Source: a virus
Virus record (IMG/VR): IMGVR_UViG_3300046689_000961
Coordinates: 1 to 64,000 of that record
Reading direction: 5' to 3' (one strand)
DNA: 64,000 nucleotides
Program-made: the position numbers and the translations under genes
Notes under the pieces: generated by a model
What the model saw: the letters and a program-made list of their open reading frames with translations, nothing else
The model's database searches: none
Told to the model about the DNA's origin: nothing
In this document: positions 1-9,278 of the stretch, piece after piece
How the letters are laid out: each line of letters starts with the position of its first letter
Position numbering within the stretch: position 1 is the first letter of the stretch

Positions 1-97
1 AGCGGTCGTCCTGATGGGGTCCGACGACTACACGCGCTGGCAGGCCGGCGCGTTCTTCCCGCATCGCGTCCCGGCCGGCCGTGCCCAGACCGCCTAA
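1..97 (+). CDS. C-terminal end of an unidentified gene
   Basis: Reading in the frame that starts at base 2, the window opens inside a coding sequence that stops with TAA at 95-97. Only 31 residues are visible, too few to name a family. Its end overlaps the GTG start of the polymerase gene by 17 nt, which fits the compressed operons of the rightward block. Confidence 0.45.
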   Translation, partial: AVVLMGSDDYTRWQAGAFFPHRVPAGRAQTA

Positions 98-3000
98 GTC
101 GCGTCGCGCCTTCACGCCGAAGCTCAGTAAGCCGCCGGGCTCGCATTGCCTCATCTGCCCGGCCTCGACCGCGTGTGTCGGGTACGTGCCGGCCTCGGGG
201 GATCCGGCGCTCCCGGTGCTCCTCTGGGGCGAGTCCCCCGCGGTTGACGAGCAGATTTCCGGCGTGCCGTTCACGGGTGCGGCTGGGTCGATGCTCACCC
301 GCTGCCTGCGGCTCATCGGGAAGACACGCGAGCAGGTGCGCGTCGACAACGTCGTGCGCGGCACGTTCCTGGCCCCGCTCGAGGCCCACCCCGAGGCCGT
401 GCGCGGGTGCCAGTACCGGAACGACGTGCTGGCGCAGGCCCCGCCCCAGGTGCTCGTCCCGATGGGCGCGGTGGCGCTCAGGGAAGCCCTCGGCCTCACC
501 GGGACGAAGGGCGTGCGCGTCCAGGACTTCCACGGCACGGTCACGCGCGACCCGACCAACCGCTTCTGGGTCGTCCCGACGTATCACCCGAGCCATCTGC
601 AGCGCGGCGCCACGAACCTCATGGGGACGGTCGCGTTCGATCTCCGCCGCGCGTTTGACGTGGCGAAGTCGGGCTGGGCGCCTGACCCGGGCCGGCTCGT
701 GATCGACCCGCCGGTCGAGTGGTTCCGCGCGTGGGTGGAGCTGGCGGTCGCCGCCCGTCACCAGTCACCGGACGCCTTCCCGCTGGCGGTCGACATCGAG
801 ACGCCGGATAAAGCGACCGACGAGGGCGACTTCTACGGCAAGGCCGACGAGGGCTCCTGGCAGATCAAACGCGTGAACGTCTCGGTCGACCCTGATGAAG
901 GCGTCACCGTGCCGTTCGAGGGCGCCTACATCACGCTCCTGATGCACCTACTGGCCGGCCCGGGCGTCCAGTACTACTGGTTCAAGGGGTTCGACGTGCC
1001 GCGGCTGGTGAAGGCCGGCGCGGCCATCCAGCCCGAGGAAGCCTACGACCTCATGTGGGCGTGGAAGGCGCTGCAGTCGGACCTGCCCGGCGGCCTCGGG
1101 TTCGCCGCCCCGTTCTACTCGACCTGGGGCGCCTGGAAGCACCTGGCCGAGACCGATGAGGCCCGCTACGGCGCCATCGACGGGCTGCAAACCCGCCGCG
1201 TGGGCGACGGCGTCGTCGGCGACCTCGTGAAGGAAGGCCGGTGGGACGTCTTCAAGCGGCACCAGCACGACTTCCACCGGCTGGTGCTCCAGCCGGCGAC
1301 CGACGTGGGCGTGCCGATCGACCGGGCGAGACTCCTCGCCTTCAAGGCGACACTCGACACGGAGGCCACGCGCCTGATTGACACGATTGCCGCGCTCGCC
1401 CCACCCGAGGTCACCCCGCTCACGCCGAAGCTGGGGCTGACGCGCCCGCCGGCGTCGATCCTCTACACGAAAGCGAATGCGTTCAAGCGGGACGGCACGC
1501 CGAAGAAGGAGGCGCCCGACCCGGTGAAGGCGGCGCTCTACACGCGCGCCAAGGTGGTCGAGGCGCTCGTCCTGCGCGAGGTCACGGTGTGCACGGGCTG
1601 CGGGGCGAAGGAGATTGCTAAGACGCACACATGCGCCGCCCCGCAGATCACGAAGGCCGTCGCGACCGTCCGCCGCTGGTTCTGGCAGGAACCCTTCAAC
1701 CCGGACTCGCCGCAACAGCTCATGGCGTACGTCCTCGCGAAGGGCCACACGCCGGGGAAGGCCAAAGCGACCGGGAACGACTCGGTCGATCGTGAGACCT
1801 TGTCGCGGCTGATTCGCGAGACCGAGGATCCGTTCTACCAGGCGATTCTCGACTACCGCGCGGTGGGGAAGGTCCGGTCGACCTACGTCATTGGGACCGA
1901 GAAGCGGCTCGATGCCGACGACCGCGTGCACCCGACGTTCAGCTTCAAGCCGTCGACGATGCGCCTCAGCGCGCAGAATCCCAACATCCAGAACGTCGTC
2001 CATGGCGACGACGAGGGGAAGTCGCTGGCGAGTGGCTACCGGCTGTGCGTCGTCGCGAAGCGCAGTAGCTGGATGATGGAGTTTGACTACTCCGCGATCG
2101 AGTCGGTGGTGAGTGGCTGGTGCATGCGAGACCCGCGGTTCATCCGGTACGCCAAGCTCGGCGTGCACGCGATTGTGGCGAGCCACTCGCTGGGCCGGCC
2201 CGCCGACCTCACCCAGCCCGACCGGGAGATTGCGGCGTACCTGAAGTCGCTCAAGACGTCGCACGAACCGGCGGTGCAGATCGCCTACAAGCGCAGTAAG
2301 CGCGTCGTCCACGGCACGACCTACGGGATGACCACGCACGGGATGATGCGGAACTACCCGACGACGTTCCCGACGGTGAAATCCGCCGAGGCGATTCGCG
2401 CGGTGTACTTCGCGCTCGCCCCGGGCGTGCCGCTGTTCCAAACGGCGGTGCACGCGACCGCGCACGAGACGCACCATCTGGGCGGGCCGCCGCCGTATGT
2501 GTATGACCTCACGACGCGCCGGGTCAGCGGCCATCCGTTCGGGTACCAACATTGGTTCTGGTCGGTCGTCAGCTACGAGCGGCTCACCGTGAGCCAGCGG
2601 CTCTGGCGTGAGAAGCGGGGGCTGCCGACGATCGAGATTAACGGCATCTGGTACGGCGTCGCGCTCGGGGAAGACGCGAAGCGCGGGTCGGCGTTTTACG
2701 GCCAGTCGATTGCGCGGGGCGTCCTCACCGAGGCGTGCTTTCCGCTGTTCGATCCGGCCGACGTGATGACCGACGGCGCCTCCTACATCGGCGACGCCTA
2801 CTACGGGGAGACGCCGCTGCGCGCGCCCATCCACGACTCGCTGCTGCTCGAAGTCCCGACCGGCTCGGTCGAGCGCGTGGCCGAGAAAGTCATCGGGGCC
2901 ATGAGCCGGCCGATTCAGGCGCTCCCGTGCCCGGCCGAGTGGGGGATGGGCGACTCCTTGACCATTGGCGTCGACGCGAAGATCGGCCCCGACTGGGGGA

Positions 3001-3110
3001 CGATGACGTCGCTCACGCACGACGTGAGTGTCGCCGCGGACGCGCGCGCCGTGAGCGACGAGGCCGAGGATGAGGATGACGTCCTCGACTTGGAAACGCG
3101 AACCGCCTGA
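81..3110 (+). CDS. Uracil-DNA glycosylase / 3'-5' exonuclease / family A DNA polymerase fusion
   Basis: Predicted replicative polymerase carrying its own uracil-excision domain. Residues about 20-200 resemble family 4-type uracil-DNA glycosylases: an N-terminal CxxC (Cys23, Cys26), GESPAVDE at 50-57, GVPFTGAAG just after it, and YHPSHLQR near 167. One usual Fe-S cysteine (the C of the family's 'VVKC') is G here, while Cys32 and Cys109 remain, so the cluster may be altered. Residues about 235-370 show DEDD exonuclease motifs: DIET near 239, KGFDVPRL near 302, YGAID near 363. The polymerase has motif A (FDYSAIES, about 668), motif B (KRVVHGTTYGM, about 740) and motif C (IHDSLLLE, about 918). 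Starts at GTG; the next gene overlaps by ATGA-type 1 nt. The domain calls are strong. The fused role in removing or avoiding uracil is inference. Confidence 0.92.
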   Translation: MPRPPKSRRAFTPKLSKPPGSHCLICPASTACVGYVPASGDPALPVLLWGESPAVDEQISGVPFTGAAGSMLTRCLRLIGKTREQVRVDNVVRGTFLAPLEAHPEAVRGCQYRNDVLAQAPPQVLVPMGAVALREALGLTGTKGVRVQDFHGTVTRDPTNRFWVVPTYHPSHLQRGATNLMGTVAFDLRRAFDVAKSGWAPDPGRLVIDPPVEWFRAWVELAVAARHQSPDAFPLAVDIETPDKATDEGDFYGKADEGSWQIKRVNVSVDPDEGVTVPFEGAYITLLMHLLAGPGVQYYWFKGFDVPRLVKAGAAIQPEEAYDLMWAWKALQSDLPGGLGFAAPFYSTWGAWKHLAETDEARYGAIDGLQTRRVGDGVVGDLVKEGRWDVFKRHQHDFHRLVLQPATDVGVPIDRARLLAFKATLDTEATRLIDTIAALAPPEVTPLTPKLGLTRPPASILYTKANAFKRDGTPKKEAPDPVKAALYTRAKVVEALVLREVTVCTGCGAKEIAKTHTCAAPQITKAVATVRRWFWQEPFNPDSPQQLMAYVLAKGHTPGKAKATGNDSVDRETLSRLIRETEDPFYQAILDYRAVGKVRSTYVIGTEKRLDADDRVHPTFSFKPSTMRLSAQNPNIQNVVHGDDEGKSLASGYRLCVVAKRSSWMMEFDYSAIESVVSGWCMRDPRFIRYAKLGVHAIVASHSLGRPADLTQPDREIAAYLKSLKTSHEPAVQIAYKRSKRVVHGTTYGMTTHGMMRNYPTTFPTVKSAEAIRAVYFALAPGVPLFQTAVHATAHETHHLGGPPPYVYDLTTRRVSGHPFGYQHWFWSVVSYERLTVSQRLWREKRGLPTIEINGIWYGVALGEDAKRGSAFYGQSIARGVLTEACFPLFDPADVMTDGASYIGDAYYGETPLRAPIHDSLLLEVPTGSVERVAEKVIGAMSRPIQALPCPAEWGMGDSLTIGVDAKIGPDWGTMTSLTHDVSVAADARAVSDEAEDEDDVLDLETRTA

Positions 3111-3424
3111 TGCACCTGGTGACGCTCGGCCTGGACGACGACGAGTACCGTGCCCTCTTCGAGATGATGCGCGTGACCGGGTGCGCCACCCCGGCCGCGG
3201 TCGTGAAGCAGGCGCTCTGGAAGCAGGCGCGGTTTCTCGAGGTGGACGTCGCCGCGGATGCGTTTGCCGGGTACCGCACGCCGGGCGAGCGCGCTACCCG
3301 CCGCCGCGTCCGCCGGTCGCGAGGCCGGCCGGGAGTGGCGGCGGTCCCCCCGCCCGACCCCCCGGCCCCGGTTGATTCGCCCCCGGTCCCGCCACCTGCG
3401 GCGGGGCCGTCCCGGGCGCGGTGA
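3110..3424 (+). CDS. Small ribbon-helix-helix-like protein with Pro/Arg-rich tail
   Basis: 104 residues. The ATG shares its first base with the last base of the polymerase TGA, so the two are translationally coupled. Residues 1-55 begin with a beta-strand-like MHLVTLGLDDDEY followed by two predicted helices, the pattern of MetJ/Arc-type DNA-binding proteins. The rest is a low-complexity Pro/Arg tail lying opposite the 3' end of the leftward internal-virion gene, a tail-to-tail overlap of 131 bp (3294-3424). The tail may therefore be constrained mainly by the other strand. DNA-binding function is inferred from pattern only. Confidence 0.5.
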   Translation: MHLVTLGLDDDEYRALFEMMRVTGCATPAAVVKQALWKQARFLEVDVAADAFAGYRTPGERATRRRVRRSRGRPGVAAVPPPDPPAPVDSPPVPPPAAGPSRAR

Positions 3425-6269
3425 GGAGATTCTCGCGGAGGAGCCACGACGTGAGCTGCCCCGCCATGCGCCCAGCCAGCCCGGTGTCGCCCGCAGCTTT
3501 CGCCGCCAGCCCGGTCGTGAGCCACGCGCGCGCCGCCGGGTTCATCATGATCTTCGTGACCATGGGTGGGGAGAGGAGCGCCGTCCCGATCCCGATCATT
3601 TCGCTCGCGCCGGCCGCGTGGCCCGTGGCCATGCGCACGGGCATCGAGATGAGGTCGAGGAGTGCCGCGCCCTGGCCGTACCGGAGGGCCACGTTGAACT
3701 TGCTGGCGTTTTTCGGCGAGATGATCGCCAGGGACCGCTGGATCGACTTGAGCTGCTCGACGGTGGCCGGGTCGTAGATGGCCCCGAGCGTCGTGTCGGT
3801 GTACTTGCCCAGCTCGTTCTTCAGCTGCTCGGCCGTGCGGAGCGTGCCGCCATCGCTGAAGAGGAGGTCCTGCAGATGCGCCGACTGGACCTGCTGCCAG
3901 TCCGAGGCGCCGACGAGCGTGCGGAGCTTGCGCACCCCGACCGTGTCGCCTTCCTTCAGGGCATTCGCGAAGAAGGTAATCGGCGTCTTCTCCTGATGGC
4001 GGAGGAGGTCGGCCGCAAACCCCGCGTGCTCGGCCTCGGCGGCGGCGGTCGCCTTGTCGGCGGCGGCGGTGGCTTTCGCGAGCGTCTGCTGGGCGGCCGT
4101 GTGGCCGGCGGCCGCCGCGTCAGCCGCCTCGGCTTTCGCGCCCGACTCGGCAAAGGCCGGGGCCAGGTCGGTGAGCTGCTGCGTCGTCGCCCGGTCGAAA
4201 ATCGACGCCAACGTCTCGGTCCCCATCTTGTTGACCCACGCCATGATGGCCTTGGGCGTTTTCGGGACGGTCCCGCCGTCGACAAAGAGCGCGTCACGAA
4301 GCACCTGCGCCTGCACGGCTTGTTTCGCCGCTGGCGAGACGAACTTCCACAGTTGCTGCGTCTCGGCGGCCCGGCCCGGCTGCACGATCATCGCGACGAC
4401 GCGGCGCGGGTCGACCTTGCCGGTTTCGATCGCCTTCGAGAGGATGCCACGCGAGTAGGCGCCGACTTGGTCGCGCCAGTGGTTGGTCGCCGCGTCATAC
4501 GCCTGGCGCAGGGCCGACTCGGGACCGCCGGCCGCCTCGGTCATCGACGCGTCGATCGAGTTCCGGAGCATCGTGAGGAACCGCACGTTCACGTCGGCGT
4601 TGGCGGCGGCCGAGTTCTTCGCCTCGTAGATCATCTGGCCGAGGGTCGACCGGAGCTGATGCGCCTGGCTGAAGGTGATGTCGCCCGAGGCCATGTCGGC
4701 GGCCGAGATCCCGGCGTCGTGAATGGCCATGGCGGCGGCCTGGTACTTCGGGTCGTTGAGAAGCGCCTGCGTGCCGGCCGGGTTGGTGAGCGGGGCGCCC
4801 TTGCCACTGGCCCCGGCGGCTTCGGCAGAGGCGGCTTCATCGGCCGCCTCCCCCGCGCGCGCGATGACCTTGGTCGCCCCGGCGCCCTGGCCCCGCGTGA
4901 GCGTTTGCGTGATCGGGTCGTACTCGCCGAGGAGGCCGCGCGCCACGTCCATCGTCGGCCCGAGCGGGACGCGCGTGTCGCCAGCCAGCTGGTCGACCGT
5001 GCCGAAGAGTTGGTTGCCGACCTGGCGCGCCGCCTTCTCCCCCGCATTCGCGGCGGCCGTGAAGAGCTGGCCGGTGCGTTCCCGGGCGCCGGCGGGACCG
5101 GCCCGCGTCGCAAGCGTCGCCCGCTGGCCCTCGGCCGCTGAAGCGGCCGACTGGGAGGCGGTCCCCGCCTCCCGGGCACTGAGCCCGGCGCGCGTCGCCC
5201 CGGCCTGCGCCCCCTGGAGTTCCGGGGGCGCCCCGGCCTGGGCCGGCGACACGGTCGGCGGCGTCATCGCGCGCCCGGTCGCGTCCTTGATCGCCTGGCC
5301 GGCTTCCTCGTTGGACGCCTTCGGGCCGAACTGATCGACCAGGTCGTTGGCGTACTGCTCGATGACGCGTGTGTTGGCGGCGTCCTCGGCCTCGAACGTG
5401 CCGCCGAGGCCCGCCCGACCGTACGCCTCGGCGAACTGGACGGCGCGGTTCGGGTTGAGCTGCGCCGGGGTCGGCTTCACGCCCGGGAGCGGCGGCCCGC
5501 CGTAGGTATTCTGGACGTGCTCGCTGACGCGCGAGGCGAAGGGCGCGGCCCAGCTGGGCGGGACCAGGCCCCGCTTGGCTAGGAAGTTCAATCCCCCACG
5601 CATCATCCCGGTGAGCGGGATCCCCAAGGCGTCGCCGGCCGCGAACTGGCCGAAGTCGCTCGCCATCGACGCGGGCGTCGGGTTCTCGCCGCCGATGGTC
5701 GCGTGCTGGGCGGCTTGCGAGGCGGCGCCGGCGGTGGCCGCGCCCACCCCGGTCGCCATGGCGTGCGTGCCCATGCGCACCATCTGCTGCAGCGGCGCGC
5801 GGAGCCACGGGGCGAGTTCCGTCGCCGCGGCGGTGATCCCCAGCTTGGCCGGGAGGAACTCGCCGCCGGCGACCATTGCGGCGCCGTTGATCGCCATGCC
5901 CAGCCAGTCTTTCTCCTTGTCGGAGGCGGCCGTCATCAGCCGGTCGGCCAGGCCCTTCACCGCGGCGTCGGCGGGGTTAATCTGCTGGATCTCCTCGGGC
6001 GAGAGCTTGCGCGTGTTCGGCGGCGGCGCCCCGGTCGATGGGCGGCTGGCCGGGTCACGAATGGCGGCAATCTCGTCGGCGCCCAGCGGACGCGCCTGTC
6101 CGGTGGGCGGCGTCTGAGCGGGCGGCCCGGGGTTCTTCAGCGAGAGCGAGACTTCGGCCGGCCCGGTCGGTCCACTCGGCTGCGTCACCTTGGGCGGCGC
6201 CTGGGGCGGCGGCGTCCCGGGAGCCTGCGGGAGGGTCGGGGGCGGCGTGGCAGCGAACGGCTCAGCCAT
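3294..6269 (-). CDS. Very large internal virion (ejection-type) protein
   Basis: 991 residues, last gene of the late block. The first ~80 residues are Pro/Gln-rich and disordered-looking; hydrophobic helices lie near 135-165 and near the C-terminus (about 860-900), with long Ala-rich helical stretches between. Two segments, about 648-702 and 789-845, are copies of each other (LFVDGGT / LFSDGGT, then SIFDRATTQQL / AIYDPATVEQL). Position, size and helical content match T7 gp16-like internal core proteins that are ejected with the DNA. No lytic transglycosylase or peptidase motif was seen. A TAGGAT box lies 9 nt upstream of the ATG with no Shine-Dalgarno sequence between, though its TAG is also the upstream stop. 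Confidence 0.6.
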   Translation of the reverse strand: MAEPFAATPPPTLPQAPGTPPPQAPPKVTQPSGPTGPAEVSLSLKNPGPPAQTPPTGQARPLGADEIAAIRDPASRPSTGAPPPNTRKLSPEEIQQINPADAAVKGLADRLMTAASDKEKDWLGMAINGAAMVAGGEFLPAKLGITAAATELAPWLRAPLQQMVRMGTHAMATGVGAATAGAASQAAQHATIGGENPTPASMASDFGQFAAGDALGIPLTGMMRGGLNFLAKRGLVPPSWAAPFASRVSEHVQNTYGGPPLPGVKPTPAQLNPNRAVQFAEAYGRAGLGGTFEAEDAANTRVIEQYANDLVDQFGPKASNEEAGQAIKDATGRAMTPPTVSPAQAGAPPELQGAQAGATRAGLSAREAGTASQSAASAAEGQRATLATRAGPAGARERTGQLFTAAANAGEKAARQVGNQLFGTVDQLAGDTRVPLGPTMDVARGLLGEYDPITQTLTRGQGAGATKVIARAGEAADEAASAEAAGASGKGAPLTNPAGTQALLNDPKYQAAAMAIHDAGISAADMASGDITFSQAHQLRSTLGQMIYEAKNSAAANADVNVRFLTMLRNSIDASMTEAAGGPESALRQAYDAATNHWRDQVGAYSRGILSKAIETGKVDPRRVVAMIVQPGRAAETQQLWKFVSPAAKQAVQAQVLRDALFVDGGTVPKTPKAIMAWVNKMGTETLASIFDRATTQQLTDLAPAFAESGAKAEAADAAAAGHTAAQQTLAKATAAADKATAAAEAEHAGFAADLLRHQEKTPITFFANALKEGDTVGVRKLRTLVGASDWQQVQSAHLQDLLFSDGGTLRTAEQLKNELGKYTDTTLGAIYDPATVEQLKSIQRSLAIISPKNASKFNVALRYGQGAALLDLISMPVRMATGHAAGASEMIGIGTALLSPPMVTKIMMNPAARAWLTTGLAAKAAGDTGLAGRMAGQLTSWLLRENLLTAPGTAPPQVAGPGANQPGPGGRAGGPPPLPAGLATGGRGGG

Positions 6270-6281
6270 CGTGGGCCGATC

Positions 6282-8627
6282 CTACTTGATGCGGTGGTAC
6301 GTCAGGTCGTCCAGGTACGCCCATTCCTCGCCCGTGTGCGACCCAGCGGCGATCGTCCAGCCGTAGCCAGGCTTGAGGGCGCCCGTGCGCTGGGCGTCCA
6401 GGACCTCGCGCGGCGGCGGGAGGATGGCGTTCTCGGCCCGGTCGAACGTGCCGGTGAGGTTGCGCATCTTCTGGAGGACGGTCGCGATCGTGTCCGACTG
6501 TTCGGGCAGGCCCGTGAGCGACTGCTTGATCTCGGGGAACGTGATGCGCATCTGCGGCCCACGCACCGTGTCAATCGCGGTCGTCCACTCCGAGACCATC
6601 GCGGCCAGCTCGGGGGTGGTCTGCAGCGTCTCACTCACCCAGTTGTTGAAGCTGGTCTTCAGCCGGTTGGCCGGCGACTTGGCCAGGTAGGGCAGGAGCT
6701 GCTTGGTGTAGTTCAGCACGTTCTCGCGCGCCTTCTGGAAGTCCTGCAGGCCCTGCGCCTGGGTCGGGCTGAGCACACGAATCCCCTTGGCGGTCGCGTC
6801 CCGAACGGCCAGCGTCTTCTGCTCGCCTGAGAGGCCGGTCGGGTCGAGGTACTCGGCCCCGGTCCCGCCCATGCGCGAGTATTCCTTCACGTCGACCGCG
6901 ACGTCGGGCTTGGTCTGGACGACACGCTCACCCGGCCGGGCCTGCGGCCCAGTGGCGGGGGGCGGGGCCCCCGCGGGTGGCGCCCCTGCCGCCGTGGCCA
7001 CCCCTTGGGGCTGGTCCGGCGAGGTAATCCCTTCCGGCACATTCACCGGCTTCTCCGGCTGCCCGGGCGCCGACCCGACCTGCGTCCCGACCGTGGGCGG
7101 GGCGGCTGCGCCACCCCCAGGCGCCGCCAGCGGCGCGGCCGTGACGCCTCCACTGCCGGCCACCGGCTGTGGAGCGGCCGCGACCGGCGCGACCGGGGCC
7201 GCAGCCGACGCGCCAGCGGCGGCGCTGGGCGGCGCACTCCCGCCGCCCACTTTCGGCACGAAGGCCGGGGGCGGCCCGGGCAGGTGCTGCGTCATGCCGC
7301 CCTCGGGGGTCGTCTCCTGATACGGGGCCTGCGCGGCGGTCGCCGCCGCCTTCAAGCCGGTGGCCGCGGCTTGCTGGCGCATGAACTCCTGGTTGAGCTG
7401 GCCGAGCTGCTCGGGGCTGAGCGCCTGCTCGATCTGGAGGCCCGTCATGTTCGGCCCGAAGAGGTGCCCGAACATCTGCTTGGCGAGCAGGCCCCGGTCG
7501 GTCGGGGTCTTGGCCGCCATGGGGTTCGGCGCGGCGAGCTTGGCGACCTCGTCCCAGCTGCCGGTCACCTGATTGAACGACCGGAGCGACGTGTAGTACT
7601 GGCCCGTGTCCGGGTCGATGGCGAGCACCTTCTCGGGCTTCTGCATCGCCGCGGGCAGCCCCGCCCAGCGCAGGCCCTCGAGGTGGGACGCGTTCTCGAG
7701 GTCCTCGGGCGAGATGTCCGGGTGCGAGACCTGGAGCGACGCCTTGGCGTTGTCGTAGCCGGCCTGGTAGTCCTGACCGCGCTTCCGCGACTCGGCCCCG
7801 GACGCCCAGACGTCCTGTTGCATGGGCGTCATCAGCCCGAAGCCACTCTGCGGGTTGAAGGGCGGCGGCTGGCCGGCCATCGACGCCGTCGGCATGGCCG
7901 GCGGGGGCGCCCCTGCTGGGGGCGCTGAGGCGGTCGGCTTGACCTGCGTCACCGCCTTCGCGTTCGAGGCCGTCGGCGCCATCGTCTCGGGGATGGTCGT
8001 CCCGCGTGACGACGACGGGGACGCCCCGCCGCCCCCGGCCGGGGCGGTCGAGGATCCGGGCGGCGCGACTGACGATGGGAGGGCAGGCGGTGGGGCGCCG
8101 GCCATGGCGGCGCCGCCACTGGGAGCGCCTGATGGGGCCTGCGGCGCTGGCAGCGGGCCGCCCATGTCCTTCGGGCCCATACCGCCGCCGGTGGCGACCG
8201 ACGCGGGCGAGGGCGACGGGAGCGGGGCGGCCGTCCCACCGCGCTCGGTCACGGTTTCAGCCGGCTGGGCCGCCGACCCGGGTACGGGCGGCGGCGCCCC
8301 GCCGGTCGCGGCGCCGGCTGACGGCGAGGCGCCGCGCGAGCGCACGAAGTCGAGCAGGCTCTGGACATCGGGCGAGGTTCCGGTGAGCCCCTTGCCGCCG
8401 AGGAACCGGGCGAGGCCGCCGGCGTGGTACTTCCCCTGGTTCATCGAGACCAGGCCGCTCATCGCGCGGTTCTGGATCTCGGGGTCGTTCGAGTGCTCGA
8501 CGAGCGTGGTGAGGGTGTCGTGGTCGCGCTGAAACGCCTTGTCGGCTTCTTCCTGCGACTGCTTGCGGTTGGCGGCAATCGTGTCGCCGAACCCCGAGAG
8601 GAAGCCCGAGAGAATGGGATGCGGCAT
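6282..8627 (-). CDS. Large Pro/Ala/Gly-rich virion protein, possibly internal core
   Basis: 781 residues, second-last gene of the late block. The N-terminus (about 1-85) and C-terminus (about 560-781) look globular and helical. Residues ~90-260 and ~430-560 are Pro/Ala/Gly linkers. No known catalytic motif was recognised. It follows the small Gly-rich gene with only CTC between stop and ATG. Length and location between a 214-residue and a 991-residue protein suggest the gp15-like place in a T7-type internal core series; this is positional inference, not sequence identity. Confidence 0.5.
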   Translation of the reverse strand: MPHPILSGFLSGFGDTIAANRKQSQEEADKAFQRDHDTLTTLVEHSNDPEIQNRAMSGLVSMNQGKYHAGGLARFLGGKGLTGTSPDVQSLLDFVRSRGASPSAGAATGGAPPPVPGSAAQPAETVTERGGTAAPLPSPSPASVATGGGMGPKDMGGPLPAPQAPSGAPSGGAAMAGAPPPALPSSVAPPGSSTAPAGGGGASPSSSRGTTIPETMAPTASNAKAVTQVKPTASAPPAGAPPPAMPTASMAGQPPPFNPQSGFGLMTPMQQDVWASGAESRKRGQDYQAGYDNAKASLQVSHPDISPEDLENASHLEGLRWAGLPAAMQKPEKVLAIDPDTGQYYTSLRSFNQVTGSWDEVAKLAAPNPMAAKTPTDRGLLAKQMFGHLFGPNMTGLQIEQALSPEQLGQLNQEFMRQQAAATGLKAAATAAQAPYQETTPEGGMTQHLPGPPPAFVPKVGGGSAPPSAAAGASAAAPVAPVAAAPQPVAGSGGVTAAPLAAPGGGAAAPPTVGTQVGSAPGQPEKPVNVPEGITSPDQPQGVATAAGAPPAGAPPPATGPQARPGERVVQTKPDVAVDVKEYSRMGGTGAEYLDPTGLSGEQKTLAVRDATAKGIRVLSPTQAQGLQDFQKARENVLNYTKQLLPYLAKSPANRLKTSFNNWVSETLQTTPELAAMVSEWTTAIDTVRGPQMRITFPEIKQSLTGLPEQSDTIATVLQKMRNLTGTFDRAENAILPPPREVLDAQRTGALKPGYGWTIAAGSHTGEEWAYLDDLTYHRIK

Positions 8628-8630
8628 GAG

Positions 8631-9275
8631 CTAGCCTCCGCCCCCGCCGCTGCCGCCGCCGCCGAACATCCCCTTGAAGGGGTTCACGAACTTGCCGCCG
8701 GGGCCGGAGAACAACCCGCCGCCGACCTGGCCGAAGATTTTGCCGAGGCCCTCGCCGAGCGCAGCCGATTCCTTGTCGTTGAACTGGCGCGACTTCTCGC
8801 CCTCGCCCATGAGGTCGCTGAAGAGTCCCGCGCCCGTTTTCGACGCGTCCATGCCGAGCGCGCTGGCCCCCTCAAGCGCCTGCGTCCGCGCCTGGAAGGG
8901 GAGCAGGCCCACCCGGCCGGCCGTATCCCGCGAGAGGTTCGCCTCGGCCTGGTCGCGCTGCGGGCCGCGCATCGTCGCTTCGATGGAGGACCGGGCACCC
9001 TTGGCCGCGTCGGTCACCCCAGCCACCGCAGGCGCGATAGCGGACTGGACGCCGGACTTGCTCGTCCCGAGGAGGTTCCGATAGTAGGTGGCCGCCTGGG
9101 TGAGGAGCGGCTGGCCGGTCGAGGAGAGAAAGTTGGCGCCCTGGAGCGTGCCGGCGATTCCGGGCTTGAGCCCGGCCTGCGCGCCGGTGTTGGAGCCGCC
9201 CCCGCCGCCGCCGCCAAAGAGCTTCCCGATGAGCGACCCACCCAGCGTGAAGGCCGGAACGGCGAGCGCGCCCAT
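8631..9275 (-). CDS. Small Gly-rich virion protein, possibly internal core
   Basis: 214 residues with a hydrophobic N-terminus, a (G)7 run near residue 20, a helical middle containing repeated Ala/Gln/Arg segments, and a Gly-rich end (KGMFGGGGSGGGGG). It sits between the GNAT-like gene and the 781-residue virion gene with 3-nt spacings. In T7-type layouts this place holds the small internal core protein (gp14). Family membership cannot be shown from sequence alone. Confidence 0.45.
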   Translation of the reverse strand: MGALAVPAFTLGGSLIGKLFGGGGGGGSNTGAQAGLKPGIAGTLQGANFLSSTGQPLLTQAATYYRNLLGTSKSGVQSAIAPAVAGVTDAAKGARSSIEATMRGPQRDQAEANLSRDTAGRVGLLPFQARTQALEGASALGMDASKTGAGLFSDLMGEGEKSRQFNDKESAALGEGLGKIFGQVGGGLFSGPGGKFVNPFKGMFGGGGSGGGGG

Positions 9276-9278
9276 CAG

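Noticed and set aside
948-3020. 690-residue reading frame opposite the polymerase gene
   Set aside because: Arg/His/Val-rich composition typical of antisense frames in GC-rich DNA; the plus strand carries unmistakable polymerase motifs.
3258-5141. 627-residue plus-strand frame
   Set aside because: Antisense shadow of the 991-residue virion gene, no domains.
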